Shown one piece after another: positions 1 through 5,232 of a stretch of DNA of 7,339 bases. The notes beneath the pieces were generated by a model. The model ran no database searches. It was given only the letters and a program-made list of their open reading frames with translations, and had not been told where the DNA came from. The stretch's first letter is position 1, and each line of letters begins with the position of its first letter. The translations under genes were made by a program, and so were the position numbers. The stretch comes from Prosthecobacter sp. (GTDB lineage: Bacteria; Verrucomicrobiota; Verrucomicrobiia; Verrucomicrobiales; Verrucomicrobiaceae). The stretch covers positions 1 through 7,339 of the forward strand of contig JAIWOJ010000098.1 of NCBI GenBank assembly GCA_020216965.1, given 5' to 3'.

Positions 1-5
1 TGCGC

Positions 6-42
6 GGGTTAGGATGCCGACGGGACGTCGGCGCTCCCTTTG
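6..42. repeat. 37-bp direct repeat, copy 1
   Basis: Identical over 37 bp to 62-98, with a 56-bp period. It contains a perfect 6-bp-arm hairpin: GCCGAC (16-21), loop GGGAC, GTCGGC (27-32). The hairpin is followed by GCTCCCTTTG. Confidence 0.9.
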
Positions 43-61
43 ATTTTCCCCCGCTGCGCGT

Positions 62-98
62 GGGTTAGGATGCCGACGGGACGTCGGCGCTCCCTTTG
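62..98. repeat. 37-bp direct repeat, copy 2
   Basis: Second exact copy of 6-42, with its hairpin at 72-88. It differs from copy 1 in its flanks: it is preceded by the full CTGCGCGT leader and followed by the CCGCTTTTGCCCC module. Confidence 0.9.
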
Positions 99-106
99 CC
101 GCTTTT

Positions 107-142
107 GCCCCTCACGGGGCTGGGGCGGGCAGGAGTGCCCGC
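107..142. repeat. Two adjacent hairpins within the repeat mosaic
   Basis: The first hairpin pairs GCCCC (107-111) with GGGGC (116-120) around a 4-nt loop. The second pairs GCGGGCA (125-131) with TGCCCGC (136-142) around GGAG and is the longest perfect stem in the mosaic. Both lie 3' of the DUF1080 gene on the minus strand. A role in transcript 3'-end protection or termination is possible. Neither is followed by a T-tract on that strand, so a standard intrinsic terminator is not supported. Confidence 0.6.
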
Positions 143-174
143 GCTCCCTTGCCGCTTTTGCCCCTGCGCGTGGG

Positions 175-846
175 TTAGAGGCGCTTGAGGCGCACCTGGC
201 GGATGGCGGCACTGGTATTGTAGGTGCTGATGGCGAGCGGCTGGTAGCTTTCGATCGGGCCGGGCCGCAGGCTGATTTTCCGGCCTTTGATGTCCTGGTC
301 GATGACCTGTTTGTCATCGATCCACACGCTTAGATTCTCCGGCGTCACGCGCAGGCGGATGCGGTACCATTTGTCATCTTCATACTTTTGGTAGGTGCCT
401 GTGGCATTGTTGCTGGCATCCACGTCATCGATGCTGCTGATGCCGGTGACGCTGCCGCCCCAGCCGCCGCAGATGAGGGTGGCGCAGCGTTTCAGATCCC
501 CGACGGGGAAGGTCAGGCCGCAAAAGAAGTCCACCCCTTGCAGGCGCTTGGCAGAAAGGCTGATTTCATAGTTGGTGAGCGGGAGGGTTTCCGGTTTTTT
601 GTAAATCACGCCACTGAGGCTATCCCCCTGGTTGATGATCATGACGCCGCCTTCCAGCTCCACGGTGCCACTGCCGCCGATGTCCACCGTCTCCCAGTCT
701 TCGAGGTCCTTGCCACTGAAAAGCACCATCTCTTTGGCGGCTTCTTCTTGGCCCTGGGGGGCTTCCGGCTTGGCGGCATCTTGGGCAGGGATGGGCTGGG
801 CCAGGTAGGCAGAAAGGCAAAGAATGGGAAGGGTGGGAAATTTCAT
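175..846 (-). CDS. Secreted DUF1080 (3-keto-disaccharide hydrolase / LamG-like) protein
   Basis: A 223-residue exported protein, assigned to the DUF1080 family, which has a concanavalin A-like beta-sandwich and is abundant in Planctomycetes and Verrucomicrobia. Members are annotated as 3-keto-disaccharide hydrolases or carbohydrate-binding proteins. The chosen start (846) gives a clean signal peptide, MKFPTLPILCLSAYLAQPIPA, with likely cleavage near residue 21, then a charged, Pro/Glu-rich linker (22-39). A start at 891 would put 15 polar residues ahead of the signal peptide. The domain begins at VLFSGKDLEDWE (about 41-52), the typical family opening. It continues through FFCGLTFPVGD (107-117), a Gly-rich GGWGGSVTGISSIDD stretch (127-141), DDKWYRIRLRV (157-167) and a closing strand AIRQVRLKRL. 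The family is known, but the substrate is not evident here. It stands alone, divergent from the transpeptidase gene. Its TAA stop lies inside the adjacent repeat, and an inverted repeat covers its start codon. Confidence 0.85.
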   Translation of the reverse strand: MKFPTLPILCLSAYLAQPIPAQDAAKPEAPQGQEEAAKEMVLFSGKDLEDWETVDIGGSGTVELEGGVMIINQGDSLSGVIYKKPETLPLTNYEISLSAKRLQGVDFFCGLTFPVGDLKRCATLICGGWGGSVTGISSIDDVDASNNATGTYQKYEDDKWYRIRLRVTPENLSVWIDDKQVIDQDIKGRKISLRPGPIESYQPLAISTYNTSAAIRQVRLKRL

Positions 847-875
847 GGGCAGAGATGGGGGATGCTCCCATGAAA
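841..875. promoter_or_regulatory. 9-bp perfect inverted repeat covering the DUF1080 start codon
   Basis: TTTCATGGG (841-849) and CCCATGAAA (867-875) are perfect reverse complements separated by 17 nt. In the minus-strand transcript the 3' arm contains the DUF1080 start codon (846-844), so a hairpin would bury it; as DNA the site could be a dimeric operator. The same nonamer, CCCATGAAA, recurs at 954-962 over the transpeptidase start, although shared ATG-AAA openings partly explain that. The remaining divergent spacer (876-956) shows no convincing -35/-10 pair. A single perfect 9-bp inverted repeat with a loop under 30 nt is expected about once by chance in 7 kb. Confidence 0.3.
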
Positions 876-956
876 CGACGGCCCGCGTCAAAGTGATCTT
901 TGTGGGGCAAGAAAATCGGTGGAGAGACGGGAGAGGCGTGCTAGGACTGCGGCCCC

Positions 957-1580
957 ATGAAATCCCCCGCCATCCATCGCCTCCTCCTCGCCGTCGCTTG
1001 CGCCGCGCTTGCGGCCAATCTCTCGAGCTGCAAGACGGCCAAGACTGCCCGCCACATGTATGGGCACGAGTTTGACCCGCCGGTGATCCAGCCCACGAAT
1101 CCTGACGCCGTGAAGGTCAAAGTGAGCACCACGGCCCAGCGCGTGTATGCGGTGGAGGGAGACAAAGTGCTGCTGGCCACGCCCTGCTCTGTGGGCACGA
1201 ATGGCTCCACCGGTGCAGGCACCTACCGCATCCAGTACAAGGAGGCAAAACGCCGCCGCCAGAGCGAGCCAGACCGCGGCTATCCCATGGCCTACTGGCA
1301 GGAATGGAAGTCCGCCTACGGCCTGCACTGGGGTTTTGTGAAGCCCTTTCCCTGCACCCATGGCTGCATCCGCCTGCCTGCCCGCTCGGCAGCGAAACTG
1401 TTCTCGCTCACCAAAGTCGGCACCCCGCTCATCATCGCCCCCTCTCATCCTGAGGACAATACCGTGGGGAAAACCCTGCCGATCATCAACGACGATCCGC
1501 TGCCGAATCCCGACCGCGCTCACATGATGAGCCCGCAGTTCTTTGATGACCTGGCCGCCGGCAGGCTCTACAAGCGCTAA
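957..1580 (+). CDS. L,D-transpeptidase (YkuD family) lipoprotein
   Basis: A 207-residue YkuD-fold enzyme. The family uses an active-site cysteine to make 3-3 peptidoglycan cross-links, or to attach proteins to peptidoglycan, at the meso-diaminopimelate of tetrapeptide stems. The catalytic signature is clear: GLHWG with His124, then THGCIRLP with His135, Gly136, catalytic Cys137 and Arg139. The N-terminus is a lipoprotein signal: a hydrophobic stretch (about 8-21) ending in the lipobox LSSC, with Cys25 as the lipidated residue, so it is probably membrane-anchored facing the periplasm. The YkuD domain covers roughly 50-165. There is no LysM or PG-binding domain, and a polar tail of about 45 residues follows. 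A second cysteine (Cys133) sits four residues before the nucleophile. It diverges from the DUF1080 gene and is followed by a terminator candidate, so it may be monocistronic. The exact reaction (cross-linking or anchoring) cannot be told from sequence. Confidence 0.92.
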   Translation: MKSPAIHRLLLAVACAALAANLSSCKTAKTARHMYGHEFDPPVIQPTNPDAVKVKVSTTAQRVYAVEGDKVLLATPCSVGTNGSTGAGTYRIQYKEAKRRRQSEPDRGYPMAYWQEWKSAYGLHWGFVKPFPCTHGCIRLPARSAAKLFSLTKVGTPLIIAPSHPEDNTVGKTLPIINDDPLPNPDRAHMMSPQFFDDLAAGRLYKR

Positions 1581-1608
1581 ACTGGCACCGGTTCAGAGAC
1601 TTTACGGG

Positions 1609-1640
1609 GGGGAGGTGGGGATCCCGCCTTCCTCTTTTTT
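1609..1640 (+). terminator. Rho-independent terminator candidate after the L,D-transpeptidase gene
   Basis: GGAGGTGGG (1611-1619) pairs with CCCGCC-T-TCC (1623-1632) around a 3-nt loop (GAT), giving nine pairs with one G-U wobble and a single bulged T. G1610-T1633 and G1609-C1634 can extend the stem. A run of six T (1635-1640) follows at once. It lies 28 nt after the transpeptidase stop and 39 nt before the ispH start, so it should end the first transcript. No recognisable promoter is visible in 1641-1679. ispH is therefore fed by read-through, by a promoter further upstream, or by a promoter of a type I cannot recognise. Confidence 0.65.
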
Positions 1641-1679
1641 CATCCCCCTTCCCTTCCCCTTTACGCCCAAGCCCGCCCC

Positions 1680-2924
1680 ATGTCCGCCGCTGCAGCTTCA
1701 GCCCCCCGCAAGGTCAACGTCCGCACGCCGGAGGTCATGGAGCGCGTGCAGGCTGAGGTGGAAAAACATTACCGCAGCCCGCTGGTGGAGGCGGTGCGTG
1801 CCCAGGGCAGCGTGCTCCAGATCGGCCAGACGACGGTGCGCCTGGCACGGGAGTTCGGCTTTTGCTACGGCGTGGAGCGCGCGATCGACCTCGCCTATGC
1901 CGCCCGGCGCGTCTTTGCTGAAAAGCGCGTTTTCCTCCTGGGAGAAATCATCCACAACCCCGAGGTGAATCGCCAGCTCTCTGAGATGGGCATCATCAGC
2001 ATCCCGGTGGGGAAGCATGAGGAGGAAGTGGCAAAACTGACCCATGAGGATGTCGTCATCGTTCCTGCCTTTGGGGCAGAGACGAACCTGATGAAGCTCA
2101 TCTCTAGCCGTGGCTGCCTGGTCGTGGACACCACTTGCGGCGATGTCATGAGCGTGTGGAAACGAGTGCGCGGCTATGCCAAGGGCGGTTTTACCTCCAT
2201 CATCCACGGCAAGGCCAGCCACGAAGAGACGCGCGCGACCTCCTCCCGCGCCATGGGGGATGATGGGAACGGCCACTACCTCGTGGTGCTCACCCTGGCA
2301 GATGTCGATTTTGTCTGTGACTACATCCGCCACGGCGGGGATCGTGATCTTTTCCTCCAGCGCTTCAGTGCGGCCAGTGCCTGCTCCCCAGGGTTTGATC
2401 CCGACTTGCACCTCCAGCGCGTCGGCGTGGCGAATCAGACCACCATGCTGAAATCTGAGACGGAGGAAATCCAGCGCCGCCTCCAGCAGGCCATCAGGGA
2501 CCGCGATGGCGGCAGTGATGGGAATTTCCAAGTCTTTGATACCATCTGCGGTGCCACCCAGGACCGGCAGGATGGGCTCTTTGACCTGCTGAAAAAGCCG
2601 CTGGATCTCCTGCTCGTGGTCGGGGGTTACAATAGCTCAAACACCACCCACCTGGTGGAGATCGGGGAGCAGCAGCTACCTACCTTTTTCATCCGCACCT
2701 CAGAGTGCCTGACGTCCCTGGAGCAGATCATCCACTTTGACCTGCACCTGAAGGCGGAGAAGACCAGCTACTCTGGCAAACTCGCGGACTTAGCCGCCGA
2801 AGTCACCATCGGCATCACGGCGGGTGCTTCCTGCCCCAATAACCTGATCGAAGACACGCTGCTGCGCATCTTTGCCCTGCGCGGCGTGCCTGCGGCACAG
2901 GTGCGCCAGGCCGTCGGTCTCTGA
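1680..2924 (+). CDS. ispH: 4-hydroxy-3-methylbut-2-enyl diphosphate reductase (IspH/LytB), long plant/cyanobacterial-type
   Basis: Last enzyme of the methylerythritol phosphate pathway: a cytoplasmic [4Fe-4S] enzyme that reduces HMBPP to IPP and DMAPP. The three cluster cysteines are visible: Cys62 in EFGFCYGVERAI, Cys153 in VDTTCGDV, and Cys290 in DTICGATQDRQ, matching E. coli Cys12, Cys96 and Cys197. Diphosphate-binding and proton-relay residues also fit: His92 in IIHNPEV, His181 and Glu183 in ASHEETRAT (E. coli His124/Glu126), Thr254/255 in ANQTTM, and NSSNTTHLVE at 318-327. ASCPNNLIE (383-391) corresponds to the conserved C-terminal AGAS segment. At 414 residues it is about 100 longer than the E. 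coli enzyme. An N-terminal extension precedes the first cysteine, and there are insertions at about 191-245. GFCYGVERA and HEET resemble cyanobacterial and plastid enzymes. The start lacks a Shine-Dalgarno but is the first in-frame ATG before the conserved-looking N-terminal segment. It is probably co-transcribed with the next gene. Confidence 0.96.
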   Translation: MSAAAASAPRKVNVRTPEVMERVQAEVEKHYRSPLVEAVRAQGSVLQIGQTTVRLAREFGFCYGVERAIDLAYAARRVFAEKRVFLLGEIIHNPEVNRQLSEMGIISIPVGKHEEEVAKLTHEDVVIVPAFGAETNLMKLISSRGCLVVDTTCGDVMSVWKRVRGYAKGGFTSIIHGKASHEETRATSSRAMGDDGNGHYLVVLTLADVDFVCDYIRHGGDRDLFLQRFSAASACSPGFDPDLHLQRVGVANQTTMLKSETEEIQRRLQQAIRDRDGGSDGNFQVFDTICGATQDRQDGLFDLLKKPLDLLLVVGGYNSSNTTHLVEIGEQQLPTFFIRTSECLTSLEQIIHFDLHLKAEKTSYSGKLADLAAEVTIGITAGASCPNNLIEDTLLRIFALRGVPAAQVRQAVGL

Positions 2925-2930
2925 TCTGCC

Positions 2931-4073
2931 ATGAATGCCCAGCCAGAACTCACGGCAGAGGAGGTGCAGCGCTACGCCAGGCACCTCGCCATGCCGGAAT
3001 TTGGCATGGCGGCCCAGCGCAAGCTGAAAGCCGCGAGCGTGTTGTGCATCGGTGTCGGTGGCCTGGGCAGCCCCATCACGATGTACCTGGCTGCGGCAGG
3101 CATCGGCAGGCTAGGTCTGGTGGATGCGGATGTGGTGGAACTGACCAACCTCCAGCGGCAGGTGCTCTTTCGCCAAGCTGATTTGGGCCGCCCCAAGCTG
3201 GAGGCCGCGCGTGAGCGCCTGCTGGGCATCAATCCGCACCTGGAAGTGCGCCTCCACCCAGAGCGCTTCACCGCAGCCAATGCCCTGCGCATTGCGGCGG
3301 ACTACGATGTCGTCATCGACGGCACGGATAACTTTCCCACGCGCTATCTCTCCAACGACGTCTGCGTGTGGCTGAAAAAGCCAAACGTCTATGGCAGCAT
3401 CCTGCGCTTTGAGGGGCAGGTGGCCGTCTTTGCCCCACACCTGGGAGCCCCCTGCTATCGCTGCATGTCCCCGCAGCCCCCTGCGCCGGGGCTGGTGCCC
3501 TCCTGCGCGGAAGGCGGCGTGCTGGGCGTGCTGCCCGGCCTGATCGGCACCCTGCAGGCGCTGGAGTGCCTGAAGCTCATCACCGGCATCGGCCAGCCTT
3601 TGCTCGGCCGCCTGCTGCATGTGGATACCCTGACCATGCGCTTCCGGCCCTTCACCCTGCGGCGTGATCCTGCCTGCCCAGTCTGCGGTGACCATCCAAG
3701 CATCACAGAACCGATCGACTACGACGGCTTCTGCGGCATCCGTCCCCTTCCCCCCATGAAAGAAATTAGCGTCCAAGACCTCGCCGCCCTACGCCGCCAA
3801 GGCACCCCCCACTTCCTGCTGGATGTGCGTGAGCCCGATGAGCACGCCACCGCCCGCATCGAAGGTGCCGTGCTCATCCCTCTGGCACAAGTCACCGCCC
3901 GTGCTGCCGAGCTGCCACGGGATGTGCCCCTGTATGTTCACTGCAAGCTAGGCGGCCGCAGTGCCAAAGCCGTCGCCGCCCTCCAGGAGCTGGGTTTTGA
4001 AAACGCCGTGAACGTCACCGGCGGCATCCGTGCCTGGTCAGAGCAGGTGGACCCCAGCGTGCCGGTGTATTGA
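2931..4073 (+). CDS. moeB: MoeB/ThiF-type sulfur-carrier adenylyltransferase with C-terminal rhodanese domain
   Basis: A 380-residue E1-like enzyme of the MoeB/MoeZ/MOCS3-Uba4 arrangement. It adenylates the C-terminal glycine of a ubiquitin-like sulfur carrier (MoaD, ThiS or similar), and the rhodanese domain can deliver persulfide sulfur to form the thiocarboxylate. The ATP-binding loop is GVGGLGSP (41-48), followed by DADVVELTNLQRQVLF with Arg77, then GRPK with Lys89, and DGTDNFPTRY with Asp130. Zinc cysteines are Cys175/Cys178 (CYRC) and Cys249/Cys252 (CPVC). The candidate catalytic cysteine is Cys192 in SCAEGGVLGVLPG. After a short linker, the rhodanese domain (about 276-380) has LLDVREPDE and the active-site loop CKLGGRS with Cys338. 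All key residues are present in both domains. It starts 6 nt after ispH, so the two are probably translationally coupled. No moaD, thiS or other carrier gene is in the window, so the partner, and hence the pathway (molybdopterin, thiamine or thiolation), is unresolved. The symbol is a family label. Confidence 0.93.
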   Translation: MNAQPELTAEEVQRYARHLAMPEFGMAAQRKLKAASVLCIGVGGLGSPITMYLAAAGIGRLGLVDADVVELTNLQRQVLFRQADLGRPKLEAARERLLGINPHLEVRLHPERFTAANALRIAADYDVVIDGTDNFPTRYLSNDVCVWLKKPNVYGSILRFEGQVAVFAPHLGAPCYRCMSPQPPAPGLVPSCAEGGVLGVLPGLIGTLQALECLKLITGIGQPLLGRLLHVDTLTMRFRPFTLRRDPACPVCGDHPSITEPIDYDGFCGIRPLPPMKEISVQDLAALRRQGTPHFLLDVREPDEHATARIEGAVLIPLAQVTARAAELPRDVPLYVHCKLGGRSAKAVAALQELGFENAVNVTGGIRAWSEQVDPSVPVY

Positions 4074-4091
4074 TCCCTGGCGCGGCCTAGC

Positions 4092-5213
4092 TCACTTCTG
4101 ATAAATGGGCAGGAAGTGGTGATAAACGCTCAAGCTCAGCAGAGCGAGTGAGGTGGCATACACCGGCCCGGCACTCTTTTCATTGCCATTGCGCGGATAC
4201 CAAGCGCCCTCAGGGCTCTGGGAGCTGATGAGCATGTTTTCCGTCTTTTGCCGCGCCGTCGCGGCGTGATCTCCCCCACGCTGATACATGCCCTGGGCAT
4301 AATAATAGCACCCGTAAAAGAACCAGGGCTCATTCACCTCAGGCGGGAATTTCAGCAGCCAGTTTGAGGAGCCGATGACCTCCGGGATGTCATACTGCCC
4401 GGCGACTTGCAGGGAAAGCAGGCCCGCCGAGGTCGTGGAAAAGGTCTGCCGCCCCCCGTAGGGCTCGTAGCTAAAGGCTGCCTCCAACTGCTTGAGCCGC
4501 CCATTGCTGTCACGCTCAGCACGGTAACTGCGCTTGATGTAGGCGATGGCGTTGTCGATGGCTTCCTTGGGCACCTCGATGCCGCTATTTTTCGCCGCGC
4601 GCAGTGCCATGAGCTGCCAGACGCTGACGCTGATGTCACTATCGCTGCTGCTGGGTTCATAGCGCCAGCCGCCCCGGTTGGCCTCACTTTTCGGCGTCTG
4701 CTGGGCGCGTAAGATCAGGCGGATGCCCTTTTCAGCCATGTCACGCACCTTTTGATCTGTGTCTGCATCGGGGGACATGCCCAGCATCTCCGTCAGCATC
4801 AGCGTCATGATGCCATGCCCATACATCCGGCTGCGGTCACTGCGCCCGAGGTAGCCGTTTTCATCGGGCTCCACATGATCCACGATGAATCGAAGCGCGC
4901 GCTGGGCTGCCTGGCCTTCGGGCGTTGGGTTGCTTGGCAGGTGCCCCACGGCCGCCAAGCCCATGAGCGCCAGGGAGGTCATCGCCGCACTGTGGCTGGG
5001 CACATCGCCGCGACGGGGAAACTGGGTGGACTTCTGCTCGGTGATGTTTCCGGCGGGTTGCTGCTGGGCGATGAGCCAACTCACGGCCTTGTCCACGCAG
5101 GTCTTGACTTGGGGGGAGATGGCCTCGGGGCGCTGGGCAGCAGCCCAGCCCGCAGGAAGGGTGGCAGCCAGGGCGAGGGCAAAGGGGAGGCACTGAAAAA
5201 CGGCGCAGGTCAT
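4092..5213 (-). CDS. Secreted alpha-alpha-toroid (prenyltransferase/squalene oxidase repeat) protein
   Basis: A 373-residue protein with a signal peptide (hydrophobic about 9-25, likely cleavage after AAA at residue 26), followed by helical repeats of the terpenoid cyclase/protein prenyltransferase toroid fold. Repeat-like segments include VDKAVSWLIAQQQ (40-52), SHSAAMTSLALMGLAAVG (73-90), YGHGIMTLMLTEMLGM (131-146), GGWRYEPSSSDSDISVSVWQ (181-200), TSAGLLSLQVAG (261-272), WFFYGCYYYAQGMYQRGGD (297-315) and SPEGAWYP (333-340). Such secreted proteins are frequent in Planctomycetes and Verrucomicrobia and have no settled function. It is not a good squalene-hopene cyclase: it is about half the expected length (cyclases exceed 600 residues), is exported, and shows no DXDD motif; DSDIS at 191-195 is the nearest match. 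The Zn-binding Asp/Cys/His set of protein prenyltransferases is not evident either. It is last in the minus-strand unit, 19 nt after argA, without a Shine-Dalgarno. Confidence 0.85.
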   Translation of the reverse strand: MTCAVFQCLPFALALAATLPAGWAAAQRPEAISPQVKTCVDKAVSWLIAQQQPAGNITEQKSTQFPRRGDVPSHSAAMTSLALMGLAAVGHLPSNPTPEGQAAQRALRFIVDHVEPDENGYLGRSDRSRMYGHGIMTLMLTEMLGMSPDADTDQKVRDMAEKGIRLILRAQQTPKSEANRGGWRYEPSSSDSDISVSVWQLMALRAAKNSGIEVPKEAIDNAIAYIKRSYRAERDSNGRLKQLEAAFSYEPYGGRQTFSTTSAGLLSLQVAGQYDIPEVIGSSNWLLKFPPEVNEPWFFYGCYYYAQGMYQRGGDHAATARQKTENMLISSQSPEGAWYPRNGNEKSAGPVYATSLALLSLSVYHHFLPIYQK

Positions 5214-5232
5214 GGGTGCAGAATGAACGCGC

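Larger units (their letters stand above)
1..178. repeat. Mosaic of GC-rich hairpin repeats (REP-like), cut by window edge
   Basis: This stretch has no credible gene; it is built from repeated short modules. A 37-bp module occurs twice without mismatch (6-42 and 62-98). A 17-bp module starting TTGCCGC occurs at 96-112 and 149-165. A 15-bp module, CTGCGCGTGGGTTAG, occurs at 54-68 and 164-178, and a variant lacking two bases begins the window. GCGCTCCCTT recurs at 31-40, 88-97 and 141-150. Four perfect hairpins lie inside: 16-32, 72-88, 107-120 and 125-142. The layout resembles the intergenic palindromic repeats dispersed in planctomycete and verrucomicrobial genomes; that family link is from memory and unverified. 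Read on the minus strand it lies just 3' of the DUF1080 gene, so it could protect or end that transcript, but no T-run follows the hairpins. Open frames through it are artefacts of the repeats. Confidence 0.85.

Noticed and set aside
9..333. Small open frames on both strands through the repeat region
   Set aside because: Their peptides are translations of the hairpin repeats (ADVPSAS, RGHSCP type) and some run into the DUF1080 gene. No start signals or domains support them.
862..891. Sigma70-like promoter for the DUF1080 gene (TTGACG read on the minus strand at 891-886)
   Set aside because: The -35 match is good, but at 16-18 bp spacing the -10 position reads GGAGCA, GAGCAT or similar, at most three of six matches. 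I do not claim it.
846..891. Upstream start at 891 for the DUF1080 protein
   Set aside because: It would add 15 polar residues before a textbook signal peptide; the ATG at 846 fits export far better.
870..896. Eight-codon leader-like frame MKRRPASK on the plus strand upstream of the transpeptidase
   Set aside because: Frames this short are common by chance. It has no ribosome binding site and no regulatory codon run or attenuator after it. Its ATG is part of the inverted repeat arm.
1698..2531. Long minus-strand open frame (277 codons) opposite ispH
   Set aside because: It lies wholly inside ispH, whose protein has every family motif. The composition is that of a GC-rich shadow frame, with no recognisable domain. 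Similar frames opposite the transpeptidase (888-1523), the E1 gene (3111-3776) and argA (5326-5931, 6053-6487) were rejected for the same reason.
4074..4091. Possible bidirectional terminator between the convergent genes
   Set aside because: The 18-nt gap contains no stable stem and no T-run on either strand.
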